Below, piece by piece: positions 54,699 to 63,906 of a DNA stretch of 64,000 nt (the first letter of the stretch is position 1; each line of letters starts with the position of its first letter). This stretch comes from an uncultured Allomuricauda sp. GTDB taxonomy: Bacteria > Bacteroidota > Bacteroidia > Flavobacteriales > Flavobacteriaceae. Position numbers and translations under genes: made by a program. The stretch lies in contig NZ_CAMYIC010000057.1 in the NCBI RefSeq assembly GCF_947258355.1, positions 62,001 to 126,000 on the forward strand, in the 5' to 3' direction. The notes under the pieces are model-generated. The model was not told the origin of the DNA and did not search any database. It worked only from the letters and a program-made list of their open reading frames with translations.

Positions 54699-55850
54699 AT
54701 GGCAAAAAAACAGTACACCATTCTGCTCTTGGGATTTCTCTTGGCTCTGTTCGTAGGATGCGATCAAGAAAAAAAATCGCAATCCTCTAAAAACCAAAAA
54801 TCAACATCCACCATAAAGTATGCAACCGGTTTTAATGTGGAAAAAGAGGGTGACTTTACCGTAATCGAAATTACCGCAGCATGGCCAGGAGCGGATAGCT
54901 TTAAATACGTATTGGTTCCGAAGGAAAAATTACCGTCAGTGACTTTCCCTAAAGGAGAATACGATGCCATTATTGGCACTCCTGTGGAGAAGATAGTGCT
55001 TACCTCTACCACCCATATTGAACCAATAAAACAATTAGGGCAATTGAATTCCATTGTGGGTTTTCCAAACACGGACTATATCTCATCCCCCGAAGCGAGG
55101 GAGCGAGTGGAAAGTGGAAACATTAAAAATTTGGGAATGAATGATGTTCTCAATACGGAAATGGTTCTTATGGTAAACCCTGAATTGATTATCGGCTTTA
55201 GTATCAATGAAGAAAACAAGGCCTACGATGTTATTGAAAGAGTAGGTATTCCCATAGTTTACAATGGTGATTGGGTAGAACAAACCCCTTTGGGAAAAGC
55301 TGAATGGATCAAGTTCTTCGCTCCTTTTTTTGGAAAGGAAAAATTGGGCGATAGCATTTTTACAGAAATTGAATCCTCCTATAAAAATGCCACCGCATTG
55401 GCAAAAAAGGCAACATCCAAACCAACCGTTTTAACCGGTGGACTTTACAAGGATGTTTGGTATGTAGCAGGAGGAGAAAGCTGGATGGCCAAATTTCTGA
55501 ATGATGCCAATGCCGATTATCTATGGAGCAACACCAAGGAAACAGGGAGCATTGGACTCAGTTTGGAGTCGGTTTTGGATAAAGCACAAAACGCCGAATT
55601 CTGGTTTAATCCATCTGGCCACACCACTTATTCGGAATTGGGCGAAGCAAACCCGCACCATCAAGAATTTACCGCTTTCACCAACAAAAAGGTGTGTTCC
55701 AATGCGATGGACAAAGGGGGTAAAGGAGGACTTATTTTCTACGAATTGGCACAGCACCGTCCCGACATCGTCTTAAAAGATTTCATCAAAATATTGCACC
55801 CAGAGTTGTTACCGGAACATGAACTGAAATTCATTAAACCGTTACAGTAA
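54699..55850 (+). CDS. btuF: Cobalamin ABC transporter substrate-binding lipoprotein, BtuF-like
   Basis: The 383-residue lipoprotein (LLALFVGC, Cys21) has a Lys/Ser-rich linker and the helical-backbone fold of metal-chelate binding proteins (fold of BtuF/FhuD), with ARERVESGNIKNLGMNDVLN near residue 130 and EMVLMVNPELIIGF near 150. The late segment FYELAQHRPDIVLKDFIKIL is typical of the family. B12 specificity is from the neighbouring riboswitch. The next gene begins directly after its stop. Confidence 0.92.
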   Translation: MAKKQYTILLLGFLLALFVGCDQEKKSQSSKNQKSTSTIKYATGFNVEKEGDFTVIEITAAWPGADSFKYVLVPKEKLPSVTFPKGEYDAIIGTPVEKIVLTSTTHIEPIKQLGQLNSIVGFPNTDYISSPEARERVESGNIKNLGMNDVLNTEMVLMVNPELIIGFSINEENKAYDVIERVGIPIVYNGDWVEQTPLGKAEWIKFFAPFFGKEKLGDSIFTEIESSYKNATALAKKATSKPTVLTGGLYKDVWYVAGGESWMAKFLNDANADYLWSNTKETGSIGLSLESVLDKAQNAEFWFNPSGHTTYSELGEANPHHQEFTAFTNKKVCSNAMDKGGKGGLIFYELAQHRPDIVLKDFIKILHPELLPEHELKFIKPLQ

Positions 55851-56882
55851 ATGCAAATTTCAAGGACATATCGTGTTTCCTTTATCCTTTTGGCACTGGC
55901 ACTGCTATGTTCATGGCTTTTGAATATAAGTTCAGGTTCTGTAAGTATTCCTTTCAAGGATGTTATTTCTACGCTGTTCGGGGCATCACCCGAGACAGTA
56001 ACTTGGGAATATATTGTATGGAATTATCGGGTGCCCAAAGCCTTCACCTCCATTTTGGTGGGCGCAGGGCTTTCACTGAGCGGACTTTTAATGCAAACCC
56101 TATTTAGAAATCCTTTGGCAGGTCCTTTTGTACTTGGAATAAGCTCAGGGGCCAGTTTGGGTGCCGCCTTATTGTTAATGGGCGTTTCTTTGTTGACAGG
56201 CTATACATCCTTTTCCTTTTTTGGTGATGTTTCTCTGGCCATTGCGGCCAGTATTGGAAGTTTTCTGGTGCTTTTGATTGTATTGATAGTTGCGCAACGG
56301 GTAAAGGACACCATGGCCTTGTTGATTATCGGGCTGATGTTCGGCAGTATCACTTCTGCCCTTGTAAGTGTGCTCGCCTATTTTTCCAGTGCCGAAAACC
56401 TACAACGCTTCATTTTTTGGTCTTTCGGAAGTGTGGGCGACCTATCCATGAATCAATTGCTTTTATTGGGAAGTATTGTTGCTTTGGGTGTTTTACTGAG
56501 TATTATCTCCATAAAATCGTTGAACGCCTTTCTTTTAGGAGAAAATTATGCGCAGAGCTTGGGGGTTTCCTTAAAAAAATCCAGATTGACCATTATTATT
56601 GCAACTGGAGTATTGGCGGGAGGCATTACAGCATTTGCTGGACCCATTGCTTTTGTGGGCTTGGCCGTTCCCCATTTGACCAGACAGATTTTTGACACCA
56701 TGGAACACAAAGTTTTGATCCCCGCCGTAATGCTGTACGGGGCCATTTTAATGCTTCTGTGCGATACTTTGGCACAATTGCCCAATTCTGCCAGCGTATT
56801 GCCCATAAATGCCATTACATCCCTCGTGGGTGCTCCGGTAGTAATATGGCTCTTGGTGCGCAAACGTAAAATGATGTTCTAA
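55851..56882 (+). CDS. btuC: Cobalamin ABC transporter permease, BtuC-like (FecCD family)
   Basis: The 343-residue inner-membrane protein has about ten transmembrane helices of the FecCD/BtuC family, with VPKAFTSILVGAGLSLSGLL and RNPLAGPFVLGISSGASLGA near the front and the conserved GPIAFVGLAVPHLTR late in the chain. It begins directly after the btuF stop and overlaps btuD by one base, so btuFCD is one operon. Confidence 0.95.
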   Translation: MQISRTYRVSFILLALALLCSWLLNISSGSVSIPFKDVISTLFGASPETVTWEYIVWNYRVPKAFTSILVGAGLSLSGLLMQTLFRNPLAGPFVLGISSGASLGAALLLMGVSLLTGYTSFSFFGDVSLAIAASIGSFLVLLIVLIVAQRVKDTMALLIIGLMFGSITSALVSVLAYFSSAENLQRFIFWSFGSVGDLSMNQLLLLGSIVALGVLLSIISIKSLNAFLLGENYAQSLGVSLKKSRLTIIIATGVLAGGITAFAGPIAFVGLAVPHLTRQIFDTMEHKVLIPAVMLYGAILMLLCDTLAQLPNSASVLPINAITSLVGAPVVIWLLVRKRKMMF

Positions 56883-57661
56883 TGGCAAAAAGCGGGAAAA
56901 ACATATTGTCCATTGCCAATTTATCCATTGGGTACGGTTCCAAAACCGTGGCCAACAACATCAATTTTGATTTGGAGGCCGGCATGCTTTGCGGCGTTGT
57001 GGGCATTAATGGAATCGGCAAATCTACTTTGTTACGCACTTTAGGCGGATTTCAACCGAAACTTTCCGGAAACATACTTTTGAATGGAAAACCGCAGGAA
57101 AAATATACATCTTCCGCTCTATCCAAAGAACTTAGTGTGGTATTGACGGAGCAACCTGCTTCCAAAAATCTCACGGTACAGGAATTAATTGCTTTGGGAA
57201 GGCAGCCCTACACCAACTGGTTGGGCACATTGACGAAGGAGGACAAACAACAAATCCAAGCTAGTTTGAATGCCTTTTTGCTGGACGAACTTCGACATAA
57301 TAAATGTCACGAGCTCAGTGATGGTCAATTACAACGGGTTCTGGTGGCAAGGGCCATGGCACAGGACACATCGTTGATCCTCTTGGATGAACCCACCACG
57401 CATTTGGACCTCTATCATAAAGTGCAGATTTTAAAAATGCTTCAGGAATTGGCACACAACAAACAAAAAACCATTCTGTTCACCACGCACGAAATTGAAT
57501 TGGCCATTCAGTTATGCGACCGAATATTGATTTTAGATGGAAAGGACCATCCTTTCGGAGATCCTTGTCAACTCATCGAACAAAAACACTTTGACCAATT
57601 GTTTCCTTCGGAAATGGTGCAGTTTGATGGTAAAACCGGTTCTTTTAAAGTGAATAAGTAA
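56882..57661 (+). CDS. btuD: Cobalamin ABC transporter ATP-binding protein, BtuD-like
   Basis: The 259-residue ATPase has Walker A (VVGINGIGKSTLLRTL, about 38-53), the Q-loop region, signature LSDGQLQRVLVARAMAQ (a variant of LSGGQ, about 142-158) and Walker B (SLILLDEPTTHLDL, about 160-173), with a His in TTHEIELA. It completes the BtuFCD importer. Confidence 0.95.
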   Translation: MAKSGKNILSIANLSIGYGSKTVANNINFDLEAGMLCGVVGINGIGKSTLLRTLGGFQPKLSGNILLNGKPQEKYTSSALSKELSVVLTEQPASKNLTVQELIALGRQPYTNWLGTLTKEDKQQIQASLNAFLLDELRHNKCHELSDGQLQRVLVARAMAQDTSLILLDEPTTHLDLYHKVQILKMLQELAHNKQKTILFTTHEIELAIQLCDRILILDGKDHPFGDPCQLIEQKHFDQLFPSEMVQFDGKTGSFKVNK

Positions 57662-57722
57662 GTACACTTTCCATTTCGGCATCAAACGGAATCCGTTATC
57701 TTTATCCTTCAGAAACTTTTTC

Positions 57723-59057
57723 ATGAGCACGGAACTTATCTATGTAATTATTGGCATCGTCGCTTTGGCCATTGGCCTCTTTGCGGGGATGTACATTCAA
57801 AAATTGAAAACCAAGTCCACCGAGAGTGTTTGGGGAGAACGAGAACAGCAATTGAACGCTACCATTAAATCCCTGAACGATAAATTGTTACTCAGTGATG
57901 AAGAGCAAAAACAACTGCAACGTGAAAAAGAACAGCAGAGCAATCAAATTGTGCGTTATCAAGCCGATTTGGAAAACCTTCAACTAAAGAACAAGGAGCA
58001 AAAGGAGGAGGTTGAAAAACTTCAAGAAAAGTTTACCAAGGAATTTGAAAACCTGGCCAACAAAATCTTGGACGAGAAAAGTGAAAAATTTACCAAAAGC
58101 AACAAAGAGAACATTGAAAACATACTAACGCCCCTCAACAAAAAAATCAAGGAGTTCGAGGAAAAGGTGGAAAAATCGCAAAAGGAAAACATCAGCATCA
58201 ATTCCTCCTTGAAACAACAACTCGAAAGCTTACAACAACAAAACCTGAAAATAACCCAAGAAGCAGAAAACCTGACCAAAGCCTTAAAAGGCGATAGCAA
58301 AATGCAAGGAAATTGGGGCGAATTGGTCTTGGAGCGCGTGCTTGAAAAGTCTGGCCTAGAGAAGGATAGGGAATACAGTGTACAACAAAGCTTTAAACGC
58401 GAAGATGGTAGTAGGGTAATGCCCGATGTGATCATACACCTGCCCGATGGCAAAAAAATGGTGGTGGATTCCAAGGTTTCATTAACAGATTATGAGCGCT
58501 ACACCAACGCAGAAGAAGAGGACAGGCCCAAATTCTTGAAGGATCATATCAACTCTCTTCGTAGGCACGTGGAACAGCTCTCCTCCAAAAAATACGAAGA
58601 CCTTTACGAGATGGAGAGTCCTGATTTTGTGTTGATGTTCGTACCAATAGAACCTGCCTTTGCCATTGCCATAAACGAGGACAATTCCCTGTACAATAAA
58701 GCATTTGAACAAAATATTGTTATCGTTACGCCTTCCACGCTATTGGCCACACTCAGGACCATTGATTCGATGTGGAGCAACGAGAAGCAGCAACGTAACG
58801 CTATCGAAATTGCGCGACAAGCAGGTGCTCTTTACGATAAATTTGAAGGTTTTGTCACTGACTTGACCAAAGTGGGGAAAAAGATGGATGAGGCCAAAAG
58901 TGAATACCGTGGAGCCATGAACAAATTGGTCGAAGGACGTGGCAACATTGTCACAACCATCGAAAAATTGAAGAAAATGGGGGCAAAAGCTAAAAAATCG
59001 CTTCCCGAACCCATTTTAAAACGCGCCCACGAGGACGATTATGAAGAACTTAATTAG
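57723..59057 (+). CDS. rmuC: DNA recombination protein RmuC
   Basis: RmuC limits inversions at short repeats and has a nuclease-like domain. The 444-residue protein has one N-terminal transmembrane helix (ELIYVIIGIVALAIGLFAGM), a long coiled coil (about 35-195, very rich in Gln, Glu and Lys), then the RmuC domain (about 200-400) with GNWGELVLERVLEKSGLE, DVIIHLPDGKKMVVDSKVSL and TLLATLRTIDSMW. It begins 61 bases after btuD, probably as a separate unit. Confidence 0.94.
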   Translation: MSTELIYVIIGIVALAIGLFAGMYIQKLKTKSTESVWGEREQQLNATIKSLNDKLLLSDEEQKQLQREKEQQSNQIVRYQADLENLQLKNKEQKEEVEKLQEKFTKEFENLANKILDEKSEKFTKSNKENIENILTPLNKKIKEFEEKVEKSQKENISINSSLKQQLESLQQQNLKITQEAENLTKALKGDSKMQGNWGELVLERVLEKSGLEKDREYSVQQSFKREDGSRVMPDVIIHLPDGKKMVVDSKVSLTDYERYTNAEEEDRPKFLKDHINSLRRHVEQLSSKKYEDLYEMESPDFVLMFVPIEPAFAIAINEDNSLYNKAFEQNIVIVTPSTLLATLRTIDSMWSNEKQQRNAIEIARQAGALYDKFEGFVTDLTKVGKKMDEAKSEYRGAMNKLVEGRGNIVTTIEKLKKMGAKAKKSLPEPILKRAHEDDYEELN

Positions 59058-59068
59058 AAACACGGACC

Positions 59069-59434
59069 ATGAAAAAATTCCTGACCATTTTTATCACAGC
59101 CATCCTTGTTGGTTTTGTGGGGTATCTTGCTTTCATTTATTATGTGCCCTATAGCGAGGGATATCGTTCTGGGGAGCTTATTAAATTCAGCAGAAAAGGG
59201 GTTTTGGTAAAAACATGGGAAGGACAGATCAGTCAAGGGTTGTCCGGCACCAATGTATTTTCGTTTTCCGTGGAAGACGGTGAAAAGGAAATCATTGAAA
59301 AAATGAAAGAGTACCAGGGCCAGTACATCAAAGTTACCTACAAAGAACGCTATGCCACATTTTTCTGGTTGGGCGACACCAAATATTTTATCACAGAAGT
59401 AAAATCTGAAAAGTCACCGATTTTTAGGAATTAA
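59069..59434 (+). CDS. Small membrane-anchored protein of unknown function
   Basis: The 121-residue product has an N-terminal transmembrane helix (LTIFITAILVGFVGYLAFIY) and a small beta-rich outside domain (YSEGYRSGELIKFSRKGVLV, then KVTYKERYATFFWLGDTKYF). It fits a Bacteroidota group that databases often label 6-phosphogluconate dehydrogenase, apparently because gnd is nearby; no dehydrogenase feature exists. It lies 11 bases after rmuC and 1 base before the thioesterase gene, so all three are co-transcribed. Confidence 0.8.
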   Translation: MKKFLTIFITAILVGFVGYLAFIYYVPYSEGYRSGELIKFSRKGVLVKTWEGQISQGLSGTNVFSFSVEDGEKEIIEKMKEYQGQYIKVTYKERYATFFWLGDTKYFITEVKSEKSPIFRN

Positions 59435-59435
59435 T

Positions 59436-59981
59436 ATGAAGAAGTTCAAATCATCCAGAGAAAGTAGAGTTGCCATCACTGAATTAATGCTTCCCTCCCA
59501 CTCCAATTTTGGTGGCAAGGTACACGGTGGACACATTCTCAACCTCATGGACCAAATAGCCTTTGCCTGTGCCTCCAAACATTCACAAAGCTATTGTGTT
59601 ACCGCTTCGGTAAACCGGGTGGATTTCCTGAACCCCATTGAAGTGGGGGAATTGGCTACACTAAAAGCTTCCATTAATTATACTGGGAAAACTTCTATGG
59701 TTGTTGGCGTACGCGTTGAATCTGAAAATGTGACCACAGGAGAAGTCAAACATTGCAACTCGTCCTATTTTACCATGGTGGCCAAAGGGAATGATGGCAA
59801 AAACAAACCGGTACCCGGACTTATTTTAAAGACCAAACAGGATATCCGTCGATTTGCACGCAGTAAGGAGCGTAAACAGTCTGCTTTTAAACGTGATACC
59901 AAATACGAGTCGAATAACTTTAAAGTAAACGAATACTTAGAGTTTTTAAAGGGCGAAAACGTTAAGATGGATTTTGATTGA
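59436..59981 (+). CDS. Acyl-CoA thioesterase (YciA-like hotdog)
   Basis: The 181-residue hotdog-fold protein hydrolyses acyl-CoA. The core is GGKVHGGHILNLMDQIAFAC (about 29-48), with the conserved HGG and Asp, and SVNRVDFLNPIEVGELATL. A C-terminal tail of about 35 basic residues follows the domain. It overlaps the 3' end of pgl by 20 bases tail to tail. Confidence 0.93.
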   Translation: MKKFKSSRESRVAITELMLPSHSNFGGKVHGGHILNLMDQIAFACASKHSQSYCVTASVNRVDFLNPIEVGELATLKASINYTGKTSMVVGVRVESENVTTGEVKHCNSSYFTMVAKGNDGKNKPVPGLILKTKQDIRRFARSKERKQSAFKRDTKYESNNFKVNEYLEFLKGENVKMDFD

Positions 59982-60687
59982 GATTTGCTGCGGCCTCCTC
60001 ATCCAAAAACCAAACTAAATTCCCCGATGATGGATTAACCAAAGATGCAGGGTATGCATCGGAGCCTTCGGTTTTTTCAACAACGGCTTTCACTTTTTCT
60101 GCTTTTGATGCTCCTGTGACCAAAAAGGCCACTTCTTTGGCTGAATTGATGACCCTCCCGTTAATGGAAACTCTTTTTTGGCCCGAATCGGGATGGGTGG
60201 CTACCACGCAATGATCTTTGGAATCCCACAACTCAATCTCGTGAGGAAAAATCGAGGCGGTATGACCGTCATCGCCCATTCCCAATATGACCAAATCAAA
60301 TTGCGGTATACCATTTACCCTATCCAAATCAATTTCCAATAGATTGGCATATCGCATGGCTTCGTTAACGGGGTCTTTTTCACCCAAAATCCGGTTGATG
60401 TTCTCTTTGGGCACTTCGATTTTGGAAAATAGGTGCTCCACCGTCATTTTATAATTGCTCTCATCATCCGAGGGAGGAACACAACGCTCGTCTCCCCAAT
60501 AAAAATGCACGCTGCTCCAATCCACTTTGCCCGCAAAATTCTCGGCCAGCACATCAAAAACTATCTTTGGTGTGCTTCCTCCCGACAATGCCACGTGAAA
60601 AGCGTCTTTATTTTTTAGTTGATCTACAAAATAGCTGGAAAACCGTTCTGCTACCTCTTGTTTGTCTTTATATATTTTCAAATTCAT
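59962..60687 (-). CDS. pgl: 6-Phosphogluconolactonase
   Basis: Pgl opens the lactone made by Zwf, the second step of the oxidative pentose phosphate pathway. Signature parts are HVALSGGSTPKIVFDVLAEN, VHFYWGDERCVPPSD and LGMGDDGHTASIFPH. Length 241, DevB/SOL type. It follows zwf by 101 bases, a gap that holds an intergenic repeat, so the two may share a transcript with reduced pgl expression. Confidence 0.96.
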   Translation of the reverse strand: MNLKIYKDKQEVAERFSSYFVDQLKNKDAFHVALSGGSTPKIVFDVLAENFAGKVDWSSVHFYWGDERCVPPSDDESNYKMTVEHLFSKIEVPKENINRILGEKDPVNEAMRYANLLEIDLDRVNGIPQFDLVILGMGDDGHTASIFPHEIELWDSKDHCVVATHPDSGQKRVSINGRVINSAKEVAFLVTGASKAEKVKAVVEKTEGSDAYPASLVNPSSGNLVWFLDEEAAANLNQNPS

Positions 60688-60702
60688 GTTGAATTAATTT
60701 TT

Positions 60703-60754
60703 GGTTCTCGATGTTTCCTTCGGCTGCGCCCAGGATGACATCTCGAACAGAGAA
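60703..60754. repeat. Dispersed intergenic repeat between zwf and pgl
   Basis: GTTCTCGATGT on the left and ACATCTCGAAC on the right (60704-60714 and 60737-60747) are nearly complementary around a core containing CCTTCGGCTGCGCCCAGGAT. This core is, from general knowledge, a common Bacteroidota intergenic repeat (reverse GTCATCCTG..CGCAG.CGAAGG). It shares GCGCAGnCGA with the element at 47587. Confidence 0.6.
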
Positions 60755-60788
60755 TTGTTCATTGTCTATTGCTTATTGATAATCGTAT

Positions 60789-62321
60789 CTAGCAGATTAC
60801 GCAATAACCGGGGTCTTCCGCCAAGTTCTCGCTTGGATTCCGCCAATAGCCATCTCCCTCTATTAGACCATCTGCATTTTCAGGCCCCCAGGCACCTGCG
60901 GCGTATCCATACATCCGAACATCCTTGCCACTGTTCCAGTAGTTCAAAATCGGGTCTACGAATTCCCAGGCTGCCTCCACCTCATCTGCCCTTGCATATA
61001 AAGTGGCATCACCTTGCATGGCATCCAACAGTAAACGTTCGTAAGCTTCCATAACATAGGTTTCTGCCAAACTGGAGTAGTAAAAATCAAGGTTTGCTCT
61101 TTCCACTTTGAATCCTTGACCGGGTACTTTAACCCCGAACTTGATCAATATTCCTTCATCGGGTTGAATACGGACAATCAGTTTATTGTCCATTTCTTGC
61201 ATTCCTGAGCCCCTAAAAATTTGGTGGTGAGGTTTTTTAAAGTGGATTACGATTTCTGTTACCTTGGTTGGCATGCGCTTTGCCGTCCTTACATAAAAAG
61301 GAACCCCATGCCAGCGCCAGTTATCAACGTAAAATTTAATGGCGGCATAGGTTTCGGTGGTAGAATTTGGGTCTACCCCATCTTCTTCTCGATATCCCTT
61401 TACTTTTTCACCATTCACTTTGGATGATACATATTGTGCCCGTATGGTGTTTTCAAAGAGCTCTTTTTCTTCCGTCATTATTCGTAAAGACTTCAGGGCC
61501 TTTACTTTTTCGTTCCGGATTTCTTCGGCATCAGAACCAATTGGTGGTTCCATAACCACCAACGAAACAATTTGCAACAGGTGGTTCTGAAACATATCCC
61601 GAAGGGCACCGGACTTGTCGTAATAGCCTCCGCGCTTTTCCACTCCCACACTTTCTGCATTGGTGATTTCTACATGTTGTATGTAGTTACGGTTCCAAAG
61701 TGGTTCAAAAATACTGTTGGAAAAACGGGTAACCAATAGGTTTTGAACCGTCTCTTTCCCTAAATAATGGTCGATTCTATATATCTGGTTCTCTTTAAAA
61801 TATTGGTGAATCCCCTTATTCAACTTTTTAGCGGTCTCCAAACTGTATCCAAAAGGCTTCTCCACCACCAAGCGTTTCCATCCATTGTTTTGGGTGTTCA
61901 TACCTGCATCGGATAAGTTATGGGCTATAGTTTCGTACAAGGTAGGGGGCGTGGACAAGTAATAAATGATATTTCCGGAGGTGCTGTGTTCTTCCTTTAG
62001 TTGCTCTACGCGCTTTCTCAAAGTATCGTAATCCGTATCGTAGCTATCACCCAAATCCTCATAAAACAATTTGTCCGCAAAACCCTTTACTTCACTCTCC
62101 TTAAGATCCTTGATCTTTTCTTTCAAATAATCACTTTTATACACAACGCGGTCGCGAAAAGCCTGGTCGGAAAGGTCGCTCCTGCTGACCCCAAGTACTA
62201 CAAAGTTTTCTGGTAATTGTTTGGCCAAGTATAAGTTAAACAAGGATGGTATCAGCTTTCTTGCTGTCAAATCACCCGATGCTCCAAAAATAACGAGCAT
62301 CTGATTCTCTGTCTTTTTCAT
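60789..62321 (-). CDS. zwf: Glucose-6-phosphate 1-dehydrogenase
   Basis: Zwf oxidises glucose-6-phosphate to the lactone and makes NADPH. The NADP motif is FGASGDLTARKLIPSL (about 12-27) and the substrate site RIDHYLGKETVQNLLVTRF (about 183-201), with active His and Lys. Length 510 is normal. It is divergent from gnd; the shared 164-base region holds a perfect 9-bp inverted repeat. Confidence 0.98.
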   Translation of the reverse strand: MKKTENQMLVIFGASGDLTARKLIPSLFNLYLAKQLPENFVVLGVSRSDLSDQAFRDRVVYKSDYLKEKIKDLKESEVKGFADKLFYEDLGDSYDTDYDTLRKRVEQLKEEHSTSGNIIYYLSTPPTLYETIAHNLSDAGMNTQNNGWKRLVVEKPFGYSLETAKKLNKGIHQYFKENQIYRIDHYLGKETVQNLLVTRFSNSIFEPLWNRNYIQHVEITNAESVGVEKRGGYYDKSGALRDMFQNHLLQIVSLVVMEPPIGSDAEEIRNEKVKALKSLRIMTEEKELFENTIRAQYVSSKVNGEKVKGYREEDGVDPNSTTETYAAIKFYVDNWRWHGVPFYVRTAKRMPTKVTEIVIHFKKPHHQIFRGSGMQEMDNKLIVRIQPDEGILIKFGVKVPGQGFKVERANLDFYYSSLAETYVMEAYERLLLDAMQGDATLYARADEVEAAWEFVDPILNYWNSGKDVRMYGYAAGAWGPENADGLIEGDGYWRNPSENLAEDPGYCVIC

Positions 62322-62351
62322 AGTATTTCAGGTTTCTGGCGAGTTATACCC

Positions 62352-62386
62352 ATATTGACACCTTCATTCCAATATGATGTCAATAT
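62352..62386. promoter_or_regulatory. Perfect inverted repeat between zwf and gnd, candidate operator
   Basis: ATATTGACA (62352-62360) and TGTCAATAT (62378-62386) form a perfect 9-bp inverted repeat with a 17-base spacer, centred about 48 bases from the zwf start and 117 from gnd. The centre-to-centre distance of 26 bases would put two half-sites on nearly the same face of the helix. A protein ligand is not known. Confidence 0.5.
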
Positions 62387-62485
62387 TTTTGAGCATCACG
62401 AATATAAGGTTTATTTTAGGTTCGTATTTCAACAAATCACAACCTTAGGGTTGTCTTAACATCAAAAGAAGAAGAAAAATATATA

Positions 62486-63895
62486 ATGGCGGATACATAT
62501 GATTTTGGCCTTGTGGGCCTTGGAGTAATGGGACGTAATTTTATTTTGAATGTGGCCGATAACGGATTTACCGCATTTGGAAACGATTTGGATGAGGAAA
62601 AGGTAAGTGCGTTGATCAAAGAAGGTGGGGACCCCGACAAAGTGAATGCCTCTTCCGATGTAAAAACCTTTGTTCAGTCACTGATAACTCCCCGAAAAAT
62701 CATGTTGTTGGTACCTGCTGGAAAAATTGTGGATAGTGTAATCGAAGGATTGCTACCGCATTTGGACGAAGGCGATATTATTATTGATGGTGGAAACTCC
62801 TTTTATACCGATACCGACCGTCGTGAAGCTTATTTAAAAGAAAAAGGCGTCAACTTTTTTGGTGCCGGTGTTTCCGGTGGTGCCAAAGGAGCTCGAAAAG
62901 GCCCTAGTATAATGCCAGGAGGTTCCAAAGAAGCCTACCAGCACGTAAAACCTATTTTTGAGGCTGTTTCCGCCAAATACAAAGGTGAACCTTGTGTGGC
63001 CTACTTAGGACCTAAATCAGCGGGGAACTACGTGAAAATGGTACACAATGGCATCGAATATGGTTTGATGCAGTTGACCTCCGAGATTTACGACCTCCTA
63101 AAAAAAGCAGGTGGACTTACCAATGATGAGCTCCATAAAACATATTCCGAGTGGAACGAGGGACGTCTGCAATCCTTTTTAGTGGAAATCACTTCTGAAA
63201 TCTTTGATCAAAAAGATGATTTAACGGATAATGACCTTGTGGATATGATTTTGGACAAGGCGAAGCAAAAGGGAACTGGAAAGTGGACCTCGCAAAATGC
63301 AATGGACTTGGGCATTCCCGTGCCCACCATCGATATTGCGGTCAGCATGCGTGAAATATCGGCATTGAAAGAAGAAAGAATTAAAGCAGATGAATTGTAC
63401 GACCGCCCTACTCCAAAAGCAGTGGACAAAGAAGACTTTACTGTAAAAGCGGAGCAAGCGTTGTATTTTGCATTCATTATTACCTATGCGCAGGGCATGC
63501 ACCAATTGGGCGATGCCTCCAAGGAATACGGTTATGAACTGGAATTGGGAGAAATTGCCAAAATATGGCGTGCAGGCTGTATTATCCGTGCCGCGATGTT
63601 GGCCGATATAACCGAAGCCTATCAAACTGATAAAGATTTGCAGAACCTATTGCTCTCCCCTTCCTTTGTGGAAAAAGTGCAAAGCACGGTCGATGCCGCA
63701 AGGGAATTGGTAAGTTATGGAGCCACAAATAGTATTCCACTGCCAGGATTGTCCAATGCCCTTACGTATTTTGATGCCTATACCAGTAGCCGACTACCGT
63801 TGAACTTGATTCAGGCACAACGCGATTACTTTGGGTCGCACACCTACGAGCGTCTAGATCGTGAAGGTATTTTCCATACGGAGTGGGAGAAGTAA
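62486..63895 (+). CDS. gnd: 6-Phosphogluconate dehydrogenase, decarboxylating
   Basis: Gnd yields ribulose-5-phosphate, CO2 and NADPH, the third oxidative step. The NADP motif is GLGVMGRNFILNVADNGF (about 10-27); the substrate sites are GAGVSGGAKGARKGPSIMPG (about 126-145) and KMVHNGIEYGLMQ with the catalytic Lys. The C-terminal FHTEW is intact. Length 469, the long homodimeric form. It is divergent from zwf and followed 11 bases later by the start of another gene. Confidence 0.98.
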   Translation: MADTYDFGLVGLGVMGRNFILNVADNGFTAFGNDLDEEKVSALIKEGGDPDKVNASSDVKTFVQSLITPRKIMLLVPAGKIVDSVIEGLLPHLDEGDIIIDGGNSFYTDTDRREAYLKEKGVNFFGAGVSGGAKGARKGPSIMPGGSKEAYQHVKPIFEAVSAKYKGEPCVAYLGPKSAGNYVKMVHNGIEYGLMQLTSEIYDLLKKAGGLTNDELHKTYSEWNEGRLQSFLVEITSEIFDQKDDLTDNDLVDMILDKAKQKGTGKWTSQNAMDLGIPVPTIDIAVSMREISALKEERIKADELYDRPTPKAVDKEDFTVKAEQALYFAFIITYAQGMHQLGDASKEYGYELELGEIAKIWRAGCIIRAAMLADITEAYQTDKDLQNLLLSPSFVEKVQSTVDAARELVSYGATNSIPLPGLSNALTYFDAYTSSRLPLNLIQAQRDYFGSHTYERLDREGIFHTEWEK

Positions 63896-63906
63896 AATCA
63901 ATTCAA

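Noticed and set aside
54424..54756. A 110-residue plus-strand frame across the B12 riboswitch
   Set aside because: It is antisense to the aptamer; its Cys- and Pro-rich peptide comes from the conserved RNA bases.
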